Origin: Phytoseiulus persimilis
Taxonomy: Eukaryota > Arthropoda > Arachnida > Mesostigmata > Phytoseiidae
Reading direction: 5' to 3'
DNA: 64,000 bases
Assembly: GCA_037576195.1 (NCBI GenBank)
Contig: CM075103.1
Location: 34,990,723 to 35,054,722 of the forward strand
Shown here: positions 1 through 11,677 of the stretch, piece after piece
Layout: every line of letters starts with the position of its first letter
How positions within the stretch are numbered: position 1 is the stretch's first letter
Program-made: the position numbers and the translations under genes
Notes under the pieces: generated by a model
Databases searched by the model: none
The model's input: only the letters and a program-made list of their open reading frames with translations
What the model was told of the DNA's origin: nothing

Positions 1-1828
1 CCTAATTATCGAGGTTTTCGGCCGCAGCGAGACGCGGATGTCGACCCCGGAGGATTCGATTCTTTGGTAATTTCCTGGTGTTTCTTTTCGCCGAGTGATA
101 GGTTCCATCGATGGGATGAGCTGGAATTTTCCTTCAAATGCTCGTAAATGGTTCTGGTAGTCTAAGCATTCGAGAAAATGACATAATGTGAGAAAGCCAT
201 CAAGCACCTCCGTCGGAGCTTTGCTCTCTAGATTGAAGTGACGCCCCAGCGAGGCTTCCAAACGTTTCCAGAGGATTCCCAGCTTTTCTCATCCGTTGAT
301 GAGACCGTTCAGTAGGCGGAAAACATCGCCAAAGGATCACAGAAAAATCGAATCTCCCGGACCTGATATCCCCGCTTTGCCGTGGCCGAAATGCCCGATA
401 TTTCTTTTTTGGATCCGTCTATTTCTAGACGAACTTCATGATCCTGAAGAGAAGGTAGGGACCCATAATTGGGGCTATAAATATGTCGCGGTCAAAAAAC
501 GCGAATATCGCGGGCGAGTCGGGGCAACGAATCGGAAAATCGCGGAAACTGAGTAAATCGCTCAAGAATCGTGAGGAGTGATAAGATTGTGTGAGTTCAG
601 CAGCAAACTTGGTTAAAACTGAGTACATGGTGCAACGATGCAAAAACACACTATCTTCTCGATTTAAACACAACATGAGCACCTTGCAATACTGGAGAGG
701 TCCTATCACAGCCTGGGAATTCGTCCACCTCGGACAACGAGGACGGATTTGACTAGGAATATTATGATGTAGATTTGCGTTGAGCTTATTTCTTATCCAA
801 GCTCCAGAGCATACAGGCGTTTGGATGAAGCAAGTTGTGGACGACTTGATTTGACTCAGCGATGCTACGGGGGTCATTTCTTGATACTTTCGAGTACATG
901 CTGAGAGACCGCTACGCGGCAACACTGCCGACTGGAACGCTGAGGCAAATTAGCTCTCTTAGAGAAAGTTCCGCAAAGCGTTGGGCTGAGGCAAGCCAGA
1001 AGTCCGCGGGGTGATTGAAGCGGTTGAAATCCTTGATCGAGTTCAAGAACATCCTGAGCTCCGCCTTCGCGTCTAGATCGAGCCTCTTTTCAAATCTACT
1101 TCGTCGAACCAGGGAATATGCTCCGAGACCACCCCAGGTACGACTGCAGTTATCCGAACGTCCTCGGTTATCGCGGTTTCCGCGATTTTCTTCCAGCCCT
1201 ACTCATAATCTCAGCTTCGCCGGAACCGTCATAATCCCGACTTTTCGAATTTCGACCCTCTCAGTGAAATCGCTCGTGAGAGCAGGGTGCTTTTTGAGCC
1301 ACGTCGCGCATTCCCCATAGTTTACCATCTTCCCGCGCCTCCTGGGAGCGGGATTTGAATGAGGGGCCCGGAACTTCTGCATACACCCAATATGTTGATT
1401 CCAATTAGGGTTCAATACAAATCGCTGGAAAGTAGCAACGTCAACATTGACGAGTTCAAGGTCGAATAGCGCCGGAGAGGTACCTATCTCTAGCTCGAAC
1501 GCGAGAGCTATGACGGAGTTTTTCCATTCTGCATATTTTCCGATATTCCGTGATTCCTAAACGTCAATATGAGATGCTGCAAGCTTTCTTCGCTAACTCT
1601 CCTATCAGGCTTCCGAAGTCTATTTGATTGGCCAGGTGGTCTCCAATCGACACGACCGAAGCTCTTCGTCATTGACTTGCGATTGCTCCTCACCCATTCA
1701 TTTTAGAAAATTTCGTACCACAACCAATCGAGACCAAGATGACTGATTCGACCTGCAGGGAGAATCGTCCTTTTCGGTCCGACCTTTGCTGATCGTTGTA
1801 ATCTTTCACGCTACTATTTAGCGGGGAG
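1..1828. other. No supported gene (1-1828)
   Basis: Only short open stretches. On the minus strand, near 1170-1060, a protein-like peptide (DVRITAVVPGVVSEHIPWFD) could be part of an exon, but no splice frame was fixed. Nothing else recognised. Confidence 0.4.
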
Positions 1829-1987
1829 TAGACATCATATTCCGTAGTACGGATAACGGAAATTCATTTTCCGTACCGGGGCGGCGAGAATGAATTTCCG
1901 TACCAGGAAGTACGGAAATTGAATTGCCGTACTGGGCCGGTACGGAAATTCAATTGCAGTACTCCGTACTACGGTAAATGATGTCTA
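1829..1987. mobile_element. Palindromic miniature DNA transposon, hAT-like
   Basis: 159 bp with terminal inverted repeats of about 25 bp starting TAGACATCAT (two mismatches between the ends) and flanked by the perfect 8-bp direct repeat GCGGGGAG (1821-1828 and 1988-1995). The interior is built from alternating copies of the word GTACGGAAATTCA and its complement, giving several nested hairpins. There is no coding capacity. An 8-bp duplication and a TAG start fit the hAT superfamily. Confidence 0.72.
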
Positions 1988-1995
1988 GCGGGGAG

Positions 1996-2919
1996 TGCTC
2001 TCCAAGTGCCGTCCGGAACGAACCGTTCCTGCGCCTCTCTCATGCTGGCCGAGAACACGTGTATTGATTTTGCGGTTAACATCACCGCGGATGTGGGTCG
2101 TTCCTTATGTCTAGTTCCGTGTTCTGAGCTGAGGATTCGGAACCCGCAGTTCGCATTTGATGATTCACCGTCGCTCCGTTCACCGACCCCTTATCACTGG
2201 GGACGAACAGGCAAGCGAGCCGGCAAGCGGCCAACAAAGAGCTCGCCTCAAGTGGTATTCAAAGTGATCCCTCGAGACGGAGCGCCAAGGACTCGGAATT
2301 CTCTTGGAGTGGCGCTGCTTGCGAAGAAAGCTCTGTGTTGTCGTCGTACGAGGGTTTTCAAATCGCTGCGACGCTGTTTTGAATTGACCAAGGAGTGTGT
2401 GTTTGGTTGTGCGCGGGCGTGCGCAAGCGTGTGGCAACCGATAGGTCCACGGACTTTTTCGTGCCTTCGGAGCCGAGCCCTAGACCTGGATCCGGCTGGG
2501 GAGACGTCTATGCGAGGAGTCGCGATGGAAAGATTCTCTCAGGATTCTCTCCTCTATACGACATTCAGCTCACCGATTGATGAAAAAAGCGGGTTCGCCA
2601 CATCAATCGGAGAGTTCTCCGGTTCGGTGTGTGTGTAGCATGTAGACTTCCAGGCAAATTATCGCTGTTGCGACGGATTCCATTCCGAGGTCTGGATCAT
2701 GGACGGATTTTCCGCTAGCGAGAGAGAAAAACAGGCAGATTCCCATGGCCTCACACCGGATGGCATGAATACGGATCTTTGAGATGAAGCGCGTCACGAC
2801 TGCATTTTTCTTGACGTTGAACGTGAATTCTCGGCACCAAATGCCATCAGCGCATCGTCATGAATAGTACCTACTAGGGGAGCTTTTGATTCGAGTTTCG
2901 GACGCCATATTGTTCTTAC
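1996..2919. other. No supported gene (1996-2919)
   Basis: A plus-strand frame of 210 codons (2006-2638) has poor protein character and no splice context. Nothing recognised. Confidence 0.4.
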
Positions 2920-3020
2920 ATCTGAGGATTCCGACGTCGGCATCCAGCTCAATTGCTGTGCCTTGATCCGATCGATAGCGCATCTCTTCAGTGAGGAGCC
3001 AAAGCCTACGCTCTTCTCCG
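2920..3020 (-). CDS. Candidate exon, unidentified
   Basis: 101 bp between a GCTGACAG acceptor and a GTAAGA donor, encoding RRLWLLTEEMRYRSDQGTAI and ELDADVGILR in the only well-formed frame. It may belong to the gene at 4.9-6.6 kb. No homology seen. Confidence 0.3.
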
Positions 3021-4989
3021 CTGTCAGCGGTGTCTTCCCAATGCAGCATGAATGAGGAGGCGTTTCTTTCGCATTTTGATATGCACAACGATTTAACCGC
3101 TCAGAAATACCAAGACCGTGAAACTGAGCCACTCGAAAGTTCTCGCAGCGAGGACCTGAGTCTTCTCCGGAAGCCCTAGACAAAAGATGTGGATCGCTGA
3201 AAACTTACTGTAGTGAGAAGCTGCATGGGGTGACCGATTCCAGAACTGAACTGAGACTTACGACACATATTGTGAAGTGATGGTGCGATTCGGAAAAGAC
3301 CCCGTGAGAGAGATCAACAGCGCTTTCAAGTGACGATGGTGTTCGAGAATTCCTCGAAGGCACTCGATGTGTCAAGAAGTAAGCTGCTAACAGCCAGCGC
3401 CGCTCGGCTGCAGCGATTCGAAGTCCCGATTCAACTGTTGGGCCTTCGCATCTTTTCGGCATTGATTGTTGACCCGCCGTAGTCGTTGACAAGGACGCTT
3501 CTCAGACTTCTCCGTCGAAGTTTTCCGGTTCCACTGTTCCTCGGCGACAAACTTTCACAAGTCCCCGCTTTCGCACCGGACGTACCAAACGCACCCCGAC
3601 TCCAGCGTTACCCATCGATGGTCGATCCATTCCAGCGTATTCTTGTTGTTCCCTAGAGCCGGCAGTCGGTTGGTTGGTTGCAATCGAACTCTCTGGCCCC
3701 CTCGCAACTAGGCATCTGTGGCACGCGACGCGAGTTTGAGAAATGAACGGGCATGCCCTCTGATTTGAGTCCCGTGTCCAGCGGAGAGTTCCTTGGATCA
3801 AAACAAGGAAGAATGACACTCCTCAGCTGACAACCCAGCTCCTCTTCCACGGGGCGGTTGAAGTCCTAGATTGCGTTTCAGTCATGACGTTCACATGCAT
3901 CCAACTTCCGCCACAGTGAGAAAACCCGCTTCCGCAAATGAATTAGCGGGGACTTAAAGAGGGGCTGGGAAATAAACGGGCACGCTCTATGAGCCGGGCA
4001 ACCTCTCTGAAATTCGGATAGAGGAGTTTCGAAAATGAACCGGCGTGTGCTCTGATTTAGATGAACACGGCACTAGCCCACGGAGAATACAGAGACAGCA
4101 TTTTCATCCCAATACGCATCTGAGAGTAGTCACCGAGACGTGATTGATGAAGTTATGAGAGTCCGTGAGCATGAGAACGTGGGAAAATCGGGAGTGCGTA
4201 CTGTGCAGGTGACGAAAGACCAATCGCGCAATTCGTTCGTATCGCGAGTCCACCCAACGCGGGATTCGTATTCTCATTTTCAGCTTTCAGGAGGTATACC
4301 ATCCGGGATACATTGCAGGGCCAGCACTGCTTCCCCGCAAACCGGCTTGGGAGGAATCATTCTCCATGATTCGTGAACGATCCCGATGACTTCCCTGAAG
4401 CCAGGGCACAAATTTTAATCGAATAAAGGGCACGCGACCGTGAGTTGCAGACCATACTTCACGATCACCCCGTAACACCGCACAGTATTTGACATCGTGA
4501 GTGACTTGCACACTACCGTCAGCTCTTCCCGCTAATTGCTCATCGTGGTTAGAGTTGCCGAACTTGGGGCTTGGGTTATCAGCTGATTGATTCTTTCGTG
4601 CTTTCAGCTGCTGACTCTGCCACACGGAATAACGCTTCGTCCGTCGTGCGAGTTGCTGGGTAGTCTCACCGCCTGGCTCCAGGTTTCGTGTAGATCTTAT
4701 CAGTCGAATGATGCAATCCACTTACGGTCGGAGCTTGCCCACGTCCTACTCGAGCTCCTCGCTTTTCCCTGTCCACCCTAAGAATCAAGTCTGCAGCGAT
4801 CTTCGTTCTTATTTCATCGGAGTCAGACTTTTTTTGCTCTGGTGTAGGAATCCTGGAGCTTTGCGTATTGTTCCCCCTCCGCTCCTCCCACCGTTCCTCA
4901 ACCCCCGCGCATCTCAAACCCAGGAGATTCTAACCTGGGACCCTATGGGGATGGTTCCCAAAATGTGCCCTCACCTGTGACTTTCTTAC
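3021..4989. other. Unresolved stretch with short repeats (3021-4989)
   Basis: It holds the three related words noted at 3.7-4.1 kb and otherwise short competing frames on both strands. It is probably intronic or intergenic. Confidence 0.4.
3735..4066. repeat. Three diverged copies of a short repeated word
   Basis: GAAATGAACGGGCATGCCCT (near 3741), GGGAAATAAACGGGCACGCT (near 3967) and GAAAATGAACCGGCGTGTGC (near 4031) are related. Two of the copies are followed by CTCTGATTT. Spacing is irregular, so this is not a simple tandem array. Confidence 0.5.
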
Positions 4990-5207
4990 ATGCAGAGTTT
5001 CTTCGCAAGCCAATGGTTGCCAAACTTTTTCGATTCGCGGATCCCGTGCCAAACTCTCGAATCCCCTGTGGACCCCTTGCTCGATCAGCACGGAAATCTG
5101 CGGAGTATAGACCTTAATTGCTGAGGCTTCCAATTCCGGAAGTGGCCTGAGTTTATCGACCGCACGGTCAGAAGTTGAACCCAGGCACCCTATCACAGTT
5201 ATCTGGA
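4990..5207 (-). CDS. Candidate exon, possibly same gene as 5474-6586
   Basis: 218 bp open frame between a TCAAACACAG acceptor and a GTAAGA donor, 72 residues including RAVDKLRPLPELEASAIKVY and RDPRIEKVW. It lies just downstream of the six-exon chain on the same strand, but the connecting exon was not resolved. Family not recognised. Confidence 0.35.
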
Positions 5208-5473
5208 CTGTGTTTGACATCTCACCCAGATCCGTCTTCTCTCTTGGGGACACATGTATTCAACACGGAGGATGATCCTGATTCTTCGAAATCGAATTGT
5301 TCACATCCGATACAAGTTTCGTCAGGTTTGGCTCAAGGTCGCCGCGAGTTATGATGTCCAACCTGTTTAGCGTCTTCGTAATAAGATCAGCCACGACACT
5401 GAGTTCTCAGTCGACAAGGTAGAACGAGGGCAGACCGAGATGACGAGCGCCGCGCCTGAAGGAGGGATTTCAC

Positions 5474-6586
5474 TCTGCGAATGGCGCAGCAACTGGGGAA
5501 GGAATCGAGAAATCGGAGTCTGTCCTCCATGTGCGAATTTCCCCATTTGCAAACGATCTCCATCAGCGCCCGGAGTGAGAGCTCGCTGAACTTCTCAACT
5601 TTCGCAGCCGGGAGTGTTGCGATACGGCCTTCGCAAATTCATGCTCCAATGATTAGATTAGAAAATCACTTCTCCGCTGAAGCGTCAACCCGGAGTCGAT
5701 CTCTCAACAGCACACGGAATCGGCGGCAGAAAACGGTGGTTGGAAAAAAAAAATCGAAGTCTGACGGTTGCGCATCTGATCTCCGTCCTGATTCCATTAG
5801 GGCGACCAGATGTCCGTTTGAACATGTTCGAAGCGGGAACCTGGCCTCTCACCTCCGAGTTCCAGGGAATCAGATGTGGTATATGAGAAGCAAATCAGAC
5901 AACCGCCGTCCGACCATCCTCCGGTTGCCAACATATCGCACTCGAGCGTTCTTGCTCCAATGTTCGATTGAGGCAAACGTGGGAGTGCATTGCGGAATGA
6001 CGTAACCTCGCAGGTTTTATGGAGTTTCTCCGTCTTCGAGGTGAGCCAAGCCAGCGATCATACCTAAAGAAGCGAGCTCTACGCGTCTCCGTTCCAACGA
6101 GGCTCTCCTTGCCCTCCTTATGAGTGAGAGCCGCAGTGGAATCCAGTGAGAGTTGCGGTTCGAGTCTCAATATGATGGACGAGATATTCAAGTGCTCCAA
6201 GGGGCCCCTACGAGCCTTTGTTCAGCATAGGAGAAGACGCGAGCAGTGTGGAGAGGAACGGCAATGGAGTGTTCAACAAAGCATCTCTGATGTTGGCAAA
6301 CTTGCCAACGGAGTTCGGTCAGATTCACATTCTTTGTTCCAGGGATCTGCGAGCCGATGAGGTCGATGGCACGCATTGTAGCACCGCGTCGAGTTGCTCG
6401 AGATTGATGTTCGCATCGGCAGGGGAGTCGAGGTATCTGATCAGAGAAACACACATCTGCTCGGTGTCCTGGCATGACATATAGGGACGTCGTCAGTCTG
6501 TGGCCAAGACTGGATGTCACTGCGGTCTACAATGAGGGCCTCGAGTATTTGAACTCTCCAAGTGTGAACATCGATGAAGTATTCAT
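5474..6586 (-). CDS. Unidentified minus-strand gene, six phase-consistent exons (partial)
   Basis: Six exons chain without a frame break: 6586-6531, 6468-6329, 6286-6212, 6165-6064, 5950-5853, 5598-5474. Five introns (62, 42, 46, 113 and 254 bp) have GT donors and AG acceptors; donors include GTATGA, GTAGGG and GTGAGA. They encode about 198 residues: a helical N-terminal part (DVHTWRVQILEALI, IRYLDSPADANINLEQLDAV), a proline/serine-rich stretch, a short Cys-containing patch (GGWSDGGCLICFSY) and a second helical part (LSLRALMEIVCKWGNSHMED). I do not recognise the family. Both ends are open, and the gene probably continues in both directions. Two acceptors (TATTGAG, GAGCAAG) are weak. On the plus strand 6490-6630 is also open, so strand choice depends on the phase chain. 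Confidence 0.55.
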
Positions 6587-9547
6587 CTTAGCTTCGTGTG
6601 ATGAGCATTTGGAACTCGTCACGGCGTTCAATTAATTCTCATCGGCAGTCAGGGTGGATAGTCAAAATTTTGATTTGAGTTGACAATCATGATCCGTATG
6701 ATAGAGTTCCAACTGTATTTCTAACTGCGAGAGTCTGGCTTCGGTTACCTTGAGAATGATCTCCGTGGACTATGCAAGCGGATCAATGATGCAGGAAAGA
6801 CCGTCCAATCCATTACGGGGCTGAGATCGAGATCTCGTCGGAACTAGCCCGCGGTCACCATGTCGGGTCGTTCATGGGGGAAGACGAGCGCGAGCTCGGA
6901 GAGGAAGAAGTCTAGTGTCGTGAGTTCGGTGGCGGTTAATCCGGTCGGGAACTACGAGAAATTCGCAGCATACCCGCTTCAAAAGTCCTAACCGCTGATC
7001 TCGCCAACCGTCTCGACGTGCTGAAGCATTTTCCCTATCGAGGGGAAGGAACGACCCCCCTCCTTCCTGGTTCCTCCATCGACGTCTCGGAGGGCTCCCA
7101 CCAATCTTTTCAACTCAAGTATTTTCCAATGTTTCCGGCCTTCCGTTTTCGCCCGCATTGCAACCTTGAGTTGAGCTATTCAATTGGAAGCATCTGTACT
7201 CTCAGACTAGACGTCGACCACGAACGATGGCTCGAATCCGGCCTCGTCGATGATAACGACCAAGATGGCAAGCTTTCCTTGCCGATAGACCCTCTGAAGG
7301 AATACGTCGTTTTCGAGTCTCCAGATGTTGTCTGTTCCGTGAAGCGACAAAATCGTGTGGGACCGGTTCCGATTCCTGATCGTTCAGCTTTCCGAAACGT
7401 ACATTATGTGGTCTGCCAGTCTTGATAAACCAGCTCTGAGGAACTCCTTCGACGTCGGAACATCGGGAGGAGAGCTCACCGACTCTATCGAGTCCTCCAC
7501 TGCTTGGGAACTTGAACAAGAACTGGATTCCACAGCAATGAGTAGCCGCGCGTGGCCGTACCTCTGAGTTCTTGACTCCTTCCAGATCATCTGCTGAGCT
7601 CCTCCTCATTTGTCTCACATAATGAAGCTCTGCCTTGGATCTGTATGCTTCGAACGGCCAATGAACCAGGTGGTCCGTCCCAGAACTATCCGAGCTCGGG
7701 TACTTTAGGAATTCTCTGATGCTGAGCTTTTTGAGCCAACTCAGCGATGTCGATGTTGAGAGGATGTTTGTCGACTCAGCTTGCGAGTTTTTTCGGAAGG
7801 GCGTTCTGATTGCAGAGAGAACTTCCTGCTCGAGTGTGGCCCGGTGGGTGTGTTAGTTGGTACAGGGGGCGTTGTCTTCTTCGACTCGGCTGGCGGGATG
7901 GAGCCAGGGTATGTCGCTCCCGGTGGGACCGGCGAGAATTCCCTGGAAAGGTATCGAGTTGAGCTTCTGTGACGACAACGGGGTCTCAATCTCGTCTAAT
8001 TGTCTATCGTGAAATGATTCCCACCAGAGGGGAGGAATCCATTGGGGGCTCTCCTATCGGTAAAGTACGAAGGCACGATGGAAGGCGTGCCCAGCGTTCA
8101 ATATGGAATCTCAGCTCTCAGTTGAAGAAGTAATTCCGAGCTGAATGAGCTGGGCTCATGCGCTGCTTCCGCGTGGTTTTCTCCGCCTCTCTTCGCCGGG
8201 TTAGATGCGTTCCCAACATCCACTCTCTCACACTTTCCTCCAGGGATCGCCATGCCACATTGTCAGAGTCTTGAGTTCCACAGGGAGATTCACAGTGACT
8301 AAGATCGTGTCATTTCGCTCACATTGATGAACGGTACACAACACACAGCTCCGGAGCGTATCCGATAAAGCCCGACGACGTCAGCCACATCGATTTTCCT
8401 CGAGAGAGAGAGAGAGACTTCATGTTCTCACGGAGAAAGGAGTTGCTCGACACGAGTTTTGAGAAGAATGAACTCGGAATCGATTGAGTCGACGATCTCT
8501 CATGAAAGAGGAAAGTGATAAACTTTTGATGCGCAGCTCTCTCGAGGAGTTTGAATAGCCACCCAGGTCCCGGCGACGCAGTCGACGATTGCTCCCTCGT
8601 GTTCCCTCGCGACAACGACTCCCTCCGTGAGCTGAATATTGGGCTCGCGTGATCGGGGACATGTCGAGTGTAATTTACTCCTGTCGATGTAGCGATTCGG
8701 AGCGATATTGTTGTTTCGCTGAATTCCTTGCACTGCCGTCAGGTGATTTCGACGGTCCTCGACTGAATCTCGAACGAATGGCTCGGTTGACCTGTCCGCG
8801 GTACTGCGGTGGAAGTCAAGAGGGCGACCCAGCTGCGGTGTCAACCTGTGTTCTCTACGTGAAAAGCCGCTTTCGACTGGAGAGACAATAACCATGAAGA
8901 AAATTTTAATCACCGATTCCGGATTCTTTCAAGATGGAGAGGCGACGCCCACGATCCAGCGCTAGCTTTGGATCGTTACCTACCCCTACAGGTCGGAACG
9001 ACCGGCTGTAAACATCGAACAGGTATTCTTTATCTCATCCGGAGCCTCTCAGCAAGCGTTGATGTCGTCCAGTCATGCCTTGCCTCGTGAACGGAATCGC
9101 CCGTAGGCTCAGGAGAAAACGGTGCTCATTGTCGCTTTGATGGAAGTTGGACACAGCACACAGGAAACAGCTGGCCGGAAAGGGACTCGCAAGCCTGACG
9201 GGTAGCATTTTTCCGAGCGTCGACTGAGCCTCGGAAGCCTTCGTGTTCATGTGCGTACATTCCCTCATTCAAAGGTTAACGCCGGCACTGTCTTAGCCTG
9301 CCCAGCAGGGATGTGTACATCTCCGTCCCATCCAGGGAATATGCACGAATCGTCGGTTTGAACGGCAGAGCATCAACTCAATAGAGGTCACTTCCCCAGG
9401 AGCCGGAGATCGTAATGATGCTGTTTTGATACGTCTCTTGAACATCTGTGTCCAGTGTCAAGGATCATGATCAAAAATGCTTCACTCTTAGACGCGTCAG
9501 GGTTAACAAGCGAGAAAAAGGCAAACAAATCACAGGAGGCTGAGCAG
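6587..9547. other. Unresolved stretch, scattered protein-like peptides
   Basis: Both strands show short protein-like frames. Minus-strand examples are an exon-like piece near 8515-8450 (VDSIDSEFILLKTRVEQLLS, pyrimidine-rich acceptor, GTGAGA donor) and a frame ending near 8500 (QLTEGVVVAREHEGAIVDC). They may be upstream exons of the chain at 5.5-6.6 kb. No family recognised. Confidence 0.35.
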
Positions 9548-9974
9548 TTTTTTTTTTGATAACCAAAAGACATCTTGATTTATTCTCAGTTTAATGGCTC
9601 GCCTCGAGAGGCTCTATTTGAGACCGGGGGGGATGGGAAATGGCGCGAACATTATCCGTGAGGGATAGTTCCTGTCCAGCGGAATCCCAGCGTTTGCTTC
9701 TGTCTTATATACACAACACAGTGTCCTACAGTCAGAAAAACCGCAGTCTAACATTCGTGTCCTCCGCCAGGAGTGACTTGAGCCTTCTCTTGAATAATTG
9801 TCTAGAGTTGATCTTCCGTATTTCTTCAGGTAAAGAGTTCCAGAGGTTGGCTGCCCTCACGTAGTAGGAATCTCTACCCAGTTTCGTGATTCTTCTTTCG
9901 AGTCTGATTAGTCTCGAACCCTCTGCCCTTGTATTCCTTCCAGTCCCCTGAGTGTCCTTCGCAAAAACATCTCT
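9548..9974 (-). mobile_element. 3' end of a non-LTR retrotransposon (LINE), truncated
   Basis: On the minus strand 9974-9732 encodes about 80 residues that match the C-terminal tail of LINE reverse transcriptases. The arrangement R-x(2)-G...R-L...R-D-S-Y-Y-V-R-A-A-N-L-W-N-S-L-P-E-E-I, then LFKRRLKSLL and a stop, is the typical 'RVVNLWNSLP' ending. About 180 bp of 3' UTR follows, including AATAAA, and then a run of 10 A. Upstream of 9975 the frame is broken by TGA, so the copy is dead and 5'-truncated or frameshifted. The clade (jockey/RTE/CR1-like) cannot be fixed. Such elements supply the machinery that SINEs use, but no shared 3' end with the SINE was seen. Confidence 0.75.
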
Positions 9975-11346
9975 TCAAGAGCAAGTCTTGGAGATGAGGA
10001 CTGAAATCCAATCGAATGAATTGTGCAAAAAAAGCGGAAACTTGAAATAGGCCGTACGTAACCGGGTTCAAGCTTCCAACACCAAACGGCCCCAATCGAT
10101 TTGGGACACTCTCTGATGATTCTTGATGGAGACGCTGTTGGAGGGATTCTACGCGGGGAAATTTCCTCGATTATTTGTACTCGACCTTGGAGCCTCCGTT
10201 CCAGTCGTCGGTACTCAGAGGAAGCTGCGTCTCTCATGAAAGAGATTTCGGGAGAGCGCGCGCTCCATGCAAGCTGCACGTGTCGTCATCCTCCGCCCGA
10301 CCGGGATCGTTGAGACAGTGGCGTGGCTGACGTCTTCGATGCCCGGGGCGGGCCCCTTCTCCGATCCCCAAACGAAGTGCTGACGTGATGGCTCCCCGCT
10401 CTGCGTTCCTCCGGAAACGTTGGAGAGGAAACATCTACAATGATTTGTTTGCGCAGCTGCTCTCACCTGCAGGGCAGCCTGAAAGAGAAGCTCCACATAC
10501 TTGTTCTGGCTGCTTTCCCATGATTCAGTTTTAAATAATGTTCGGAAGTGACTTCAGGAGAAAACATTTCGGGTTCTTTCACAGGGTTTGGAGTCTTGAC
10601 GCCCCTGGCGGAACCCATTGAGAGCCCGAAATCTGGGATCATAGCGCTGGGAACATCAAGGAAGCGAGAGGCTCGGTGTTGTAATTGAAAGTGCAGAATA
10701 CTCTCAACTAGGGAGAAGCGTACTATTCTCCGATGGCCGAAATCTGTTCGGCGAGTGACAGAAACTGCCCGAAATCTTACGGCCACACGCACCCTACGCT
10801 GCGACTTCGCGGCGCGTTTGCGCCACCCTCTTTTCTCCAAGTGTAGAGAAAGGCACAAGGAAAATCTGAATTGCCGGAGCACTTTTGTAACTTGATCTTC
10901 GCTCTACGAGTGGGAACGATGCGGAGAAGATTCCGACAGTAAGAAAGCTTGGTTTAACGTTCTCTTTGGCGAGCTGCGCCAGTCGGCCCCAACCTTGAGC
11001 TAGGTCTAGATCATTTCAGCGCCGGACCTTATGACGCGAATAGTCCGGGTACATGATTCTGAATCCGCGAGGATTCCCGCGGCAACGTTGCAAGAGCGCA
11101 CCGAATCGCGGGAGGGATTTGAATGCGACTTCGATAAGTCAATCTTCTTTTCAGATGAGTCTTCTCACGTCAATCACCTCCATATAAAAACCAATATATT
11201 TCTTCTTTGGGAAAATGTTTCATCGGGGCTCAAGTGGAGGTTCCCGCGAGACGACGCTTCCTTCCTGGAGAGATCAGCCGATGAGCAATATAATCATTAA
11301 TGATTTTTTATTCGCCACGTGAGCAATGATTCCACGGGGCTCTCAC
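9975..11346. other. No supported gene (9975-11346)
   Basis: Part may be older LINE sequence upstream of the broken reverse transcriptase tail, but no conserved block was read. Short frames only. Confidence 0.35.
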
Positions 11347-11677
11347 CTGGGACTAGCGAGCTTTGCGGGCTACTCGAATTCTTCCAGCTCGATGTATAGT
11401 TTTCAGCCCCTTTCAATCGGAGGCCAAACTGACCCAATGCTACGATCAGAGCGCGGCTCCTGATGTTGGAGAAATTTGTCCCGTCAAACTCATCCAATAA
11501 CGCCGCCGAGCGTGAAACCAGCCATCAACGCGCTCCAAGCTCGCGGAGCTGCTGGCTTCCCGTGTTAGCGAGTAACGAGCCAACGGCTTGCTTCCAGCTC
11601 TGTCGGACAAACCTATGATGCTCGTTCAACATCATTACATGGATCGTGCCCAGATTATTCATAGTGGACTCAAAGTT
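11347..11677 (-). CDS. Candidate exon pair, possible second acid-phosphatase-like gene
   Basis: Exons 11677-11613 (acceptor TTTGTTGCCCCTCAG, donor GTTTGT) and 11459-11347 (acceptor AACATCAG, donor GTGAGA) join in phase through an AGG codon. The joined peptide includes TIHVMMLNEHHRSRALIV and GQFGLRL. Its V-x-V...E-H-(H)-R-S...L...A...GL pattern resembles exon 3 of the gene at 58-61 kb, which itself fits the RSTDxDRT region of histidine acid phosphatases. The rest of the gene was not found, so coding status is fair and the family link is only a suggestion. Confidence 0.33.
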
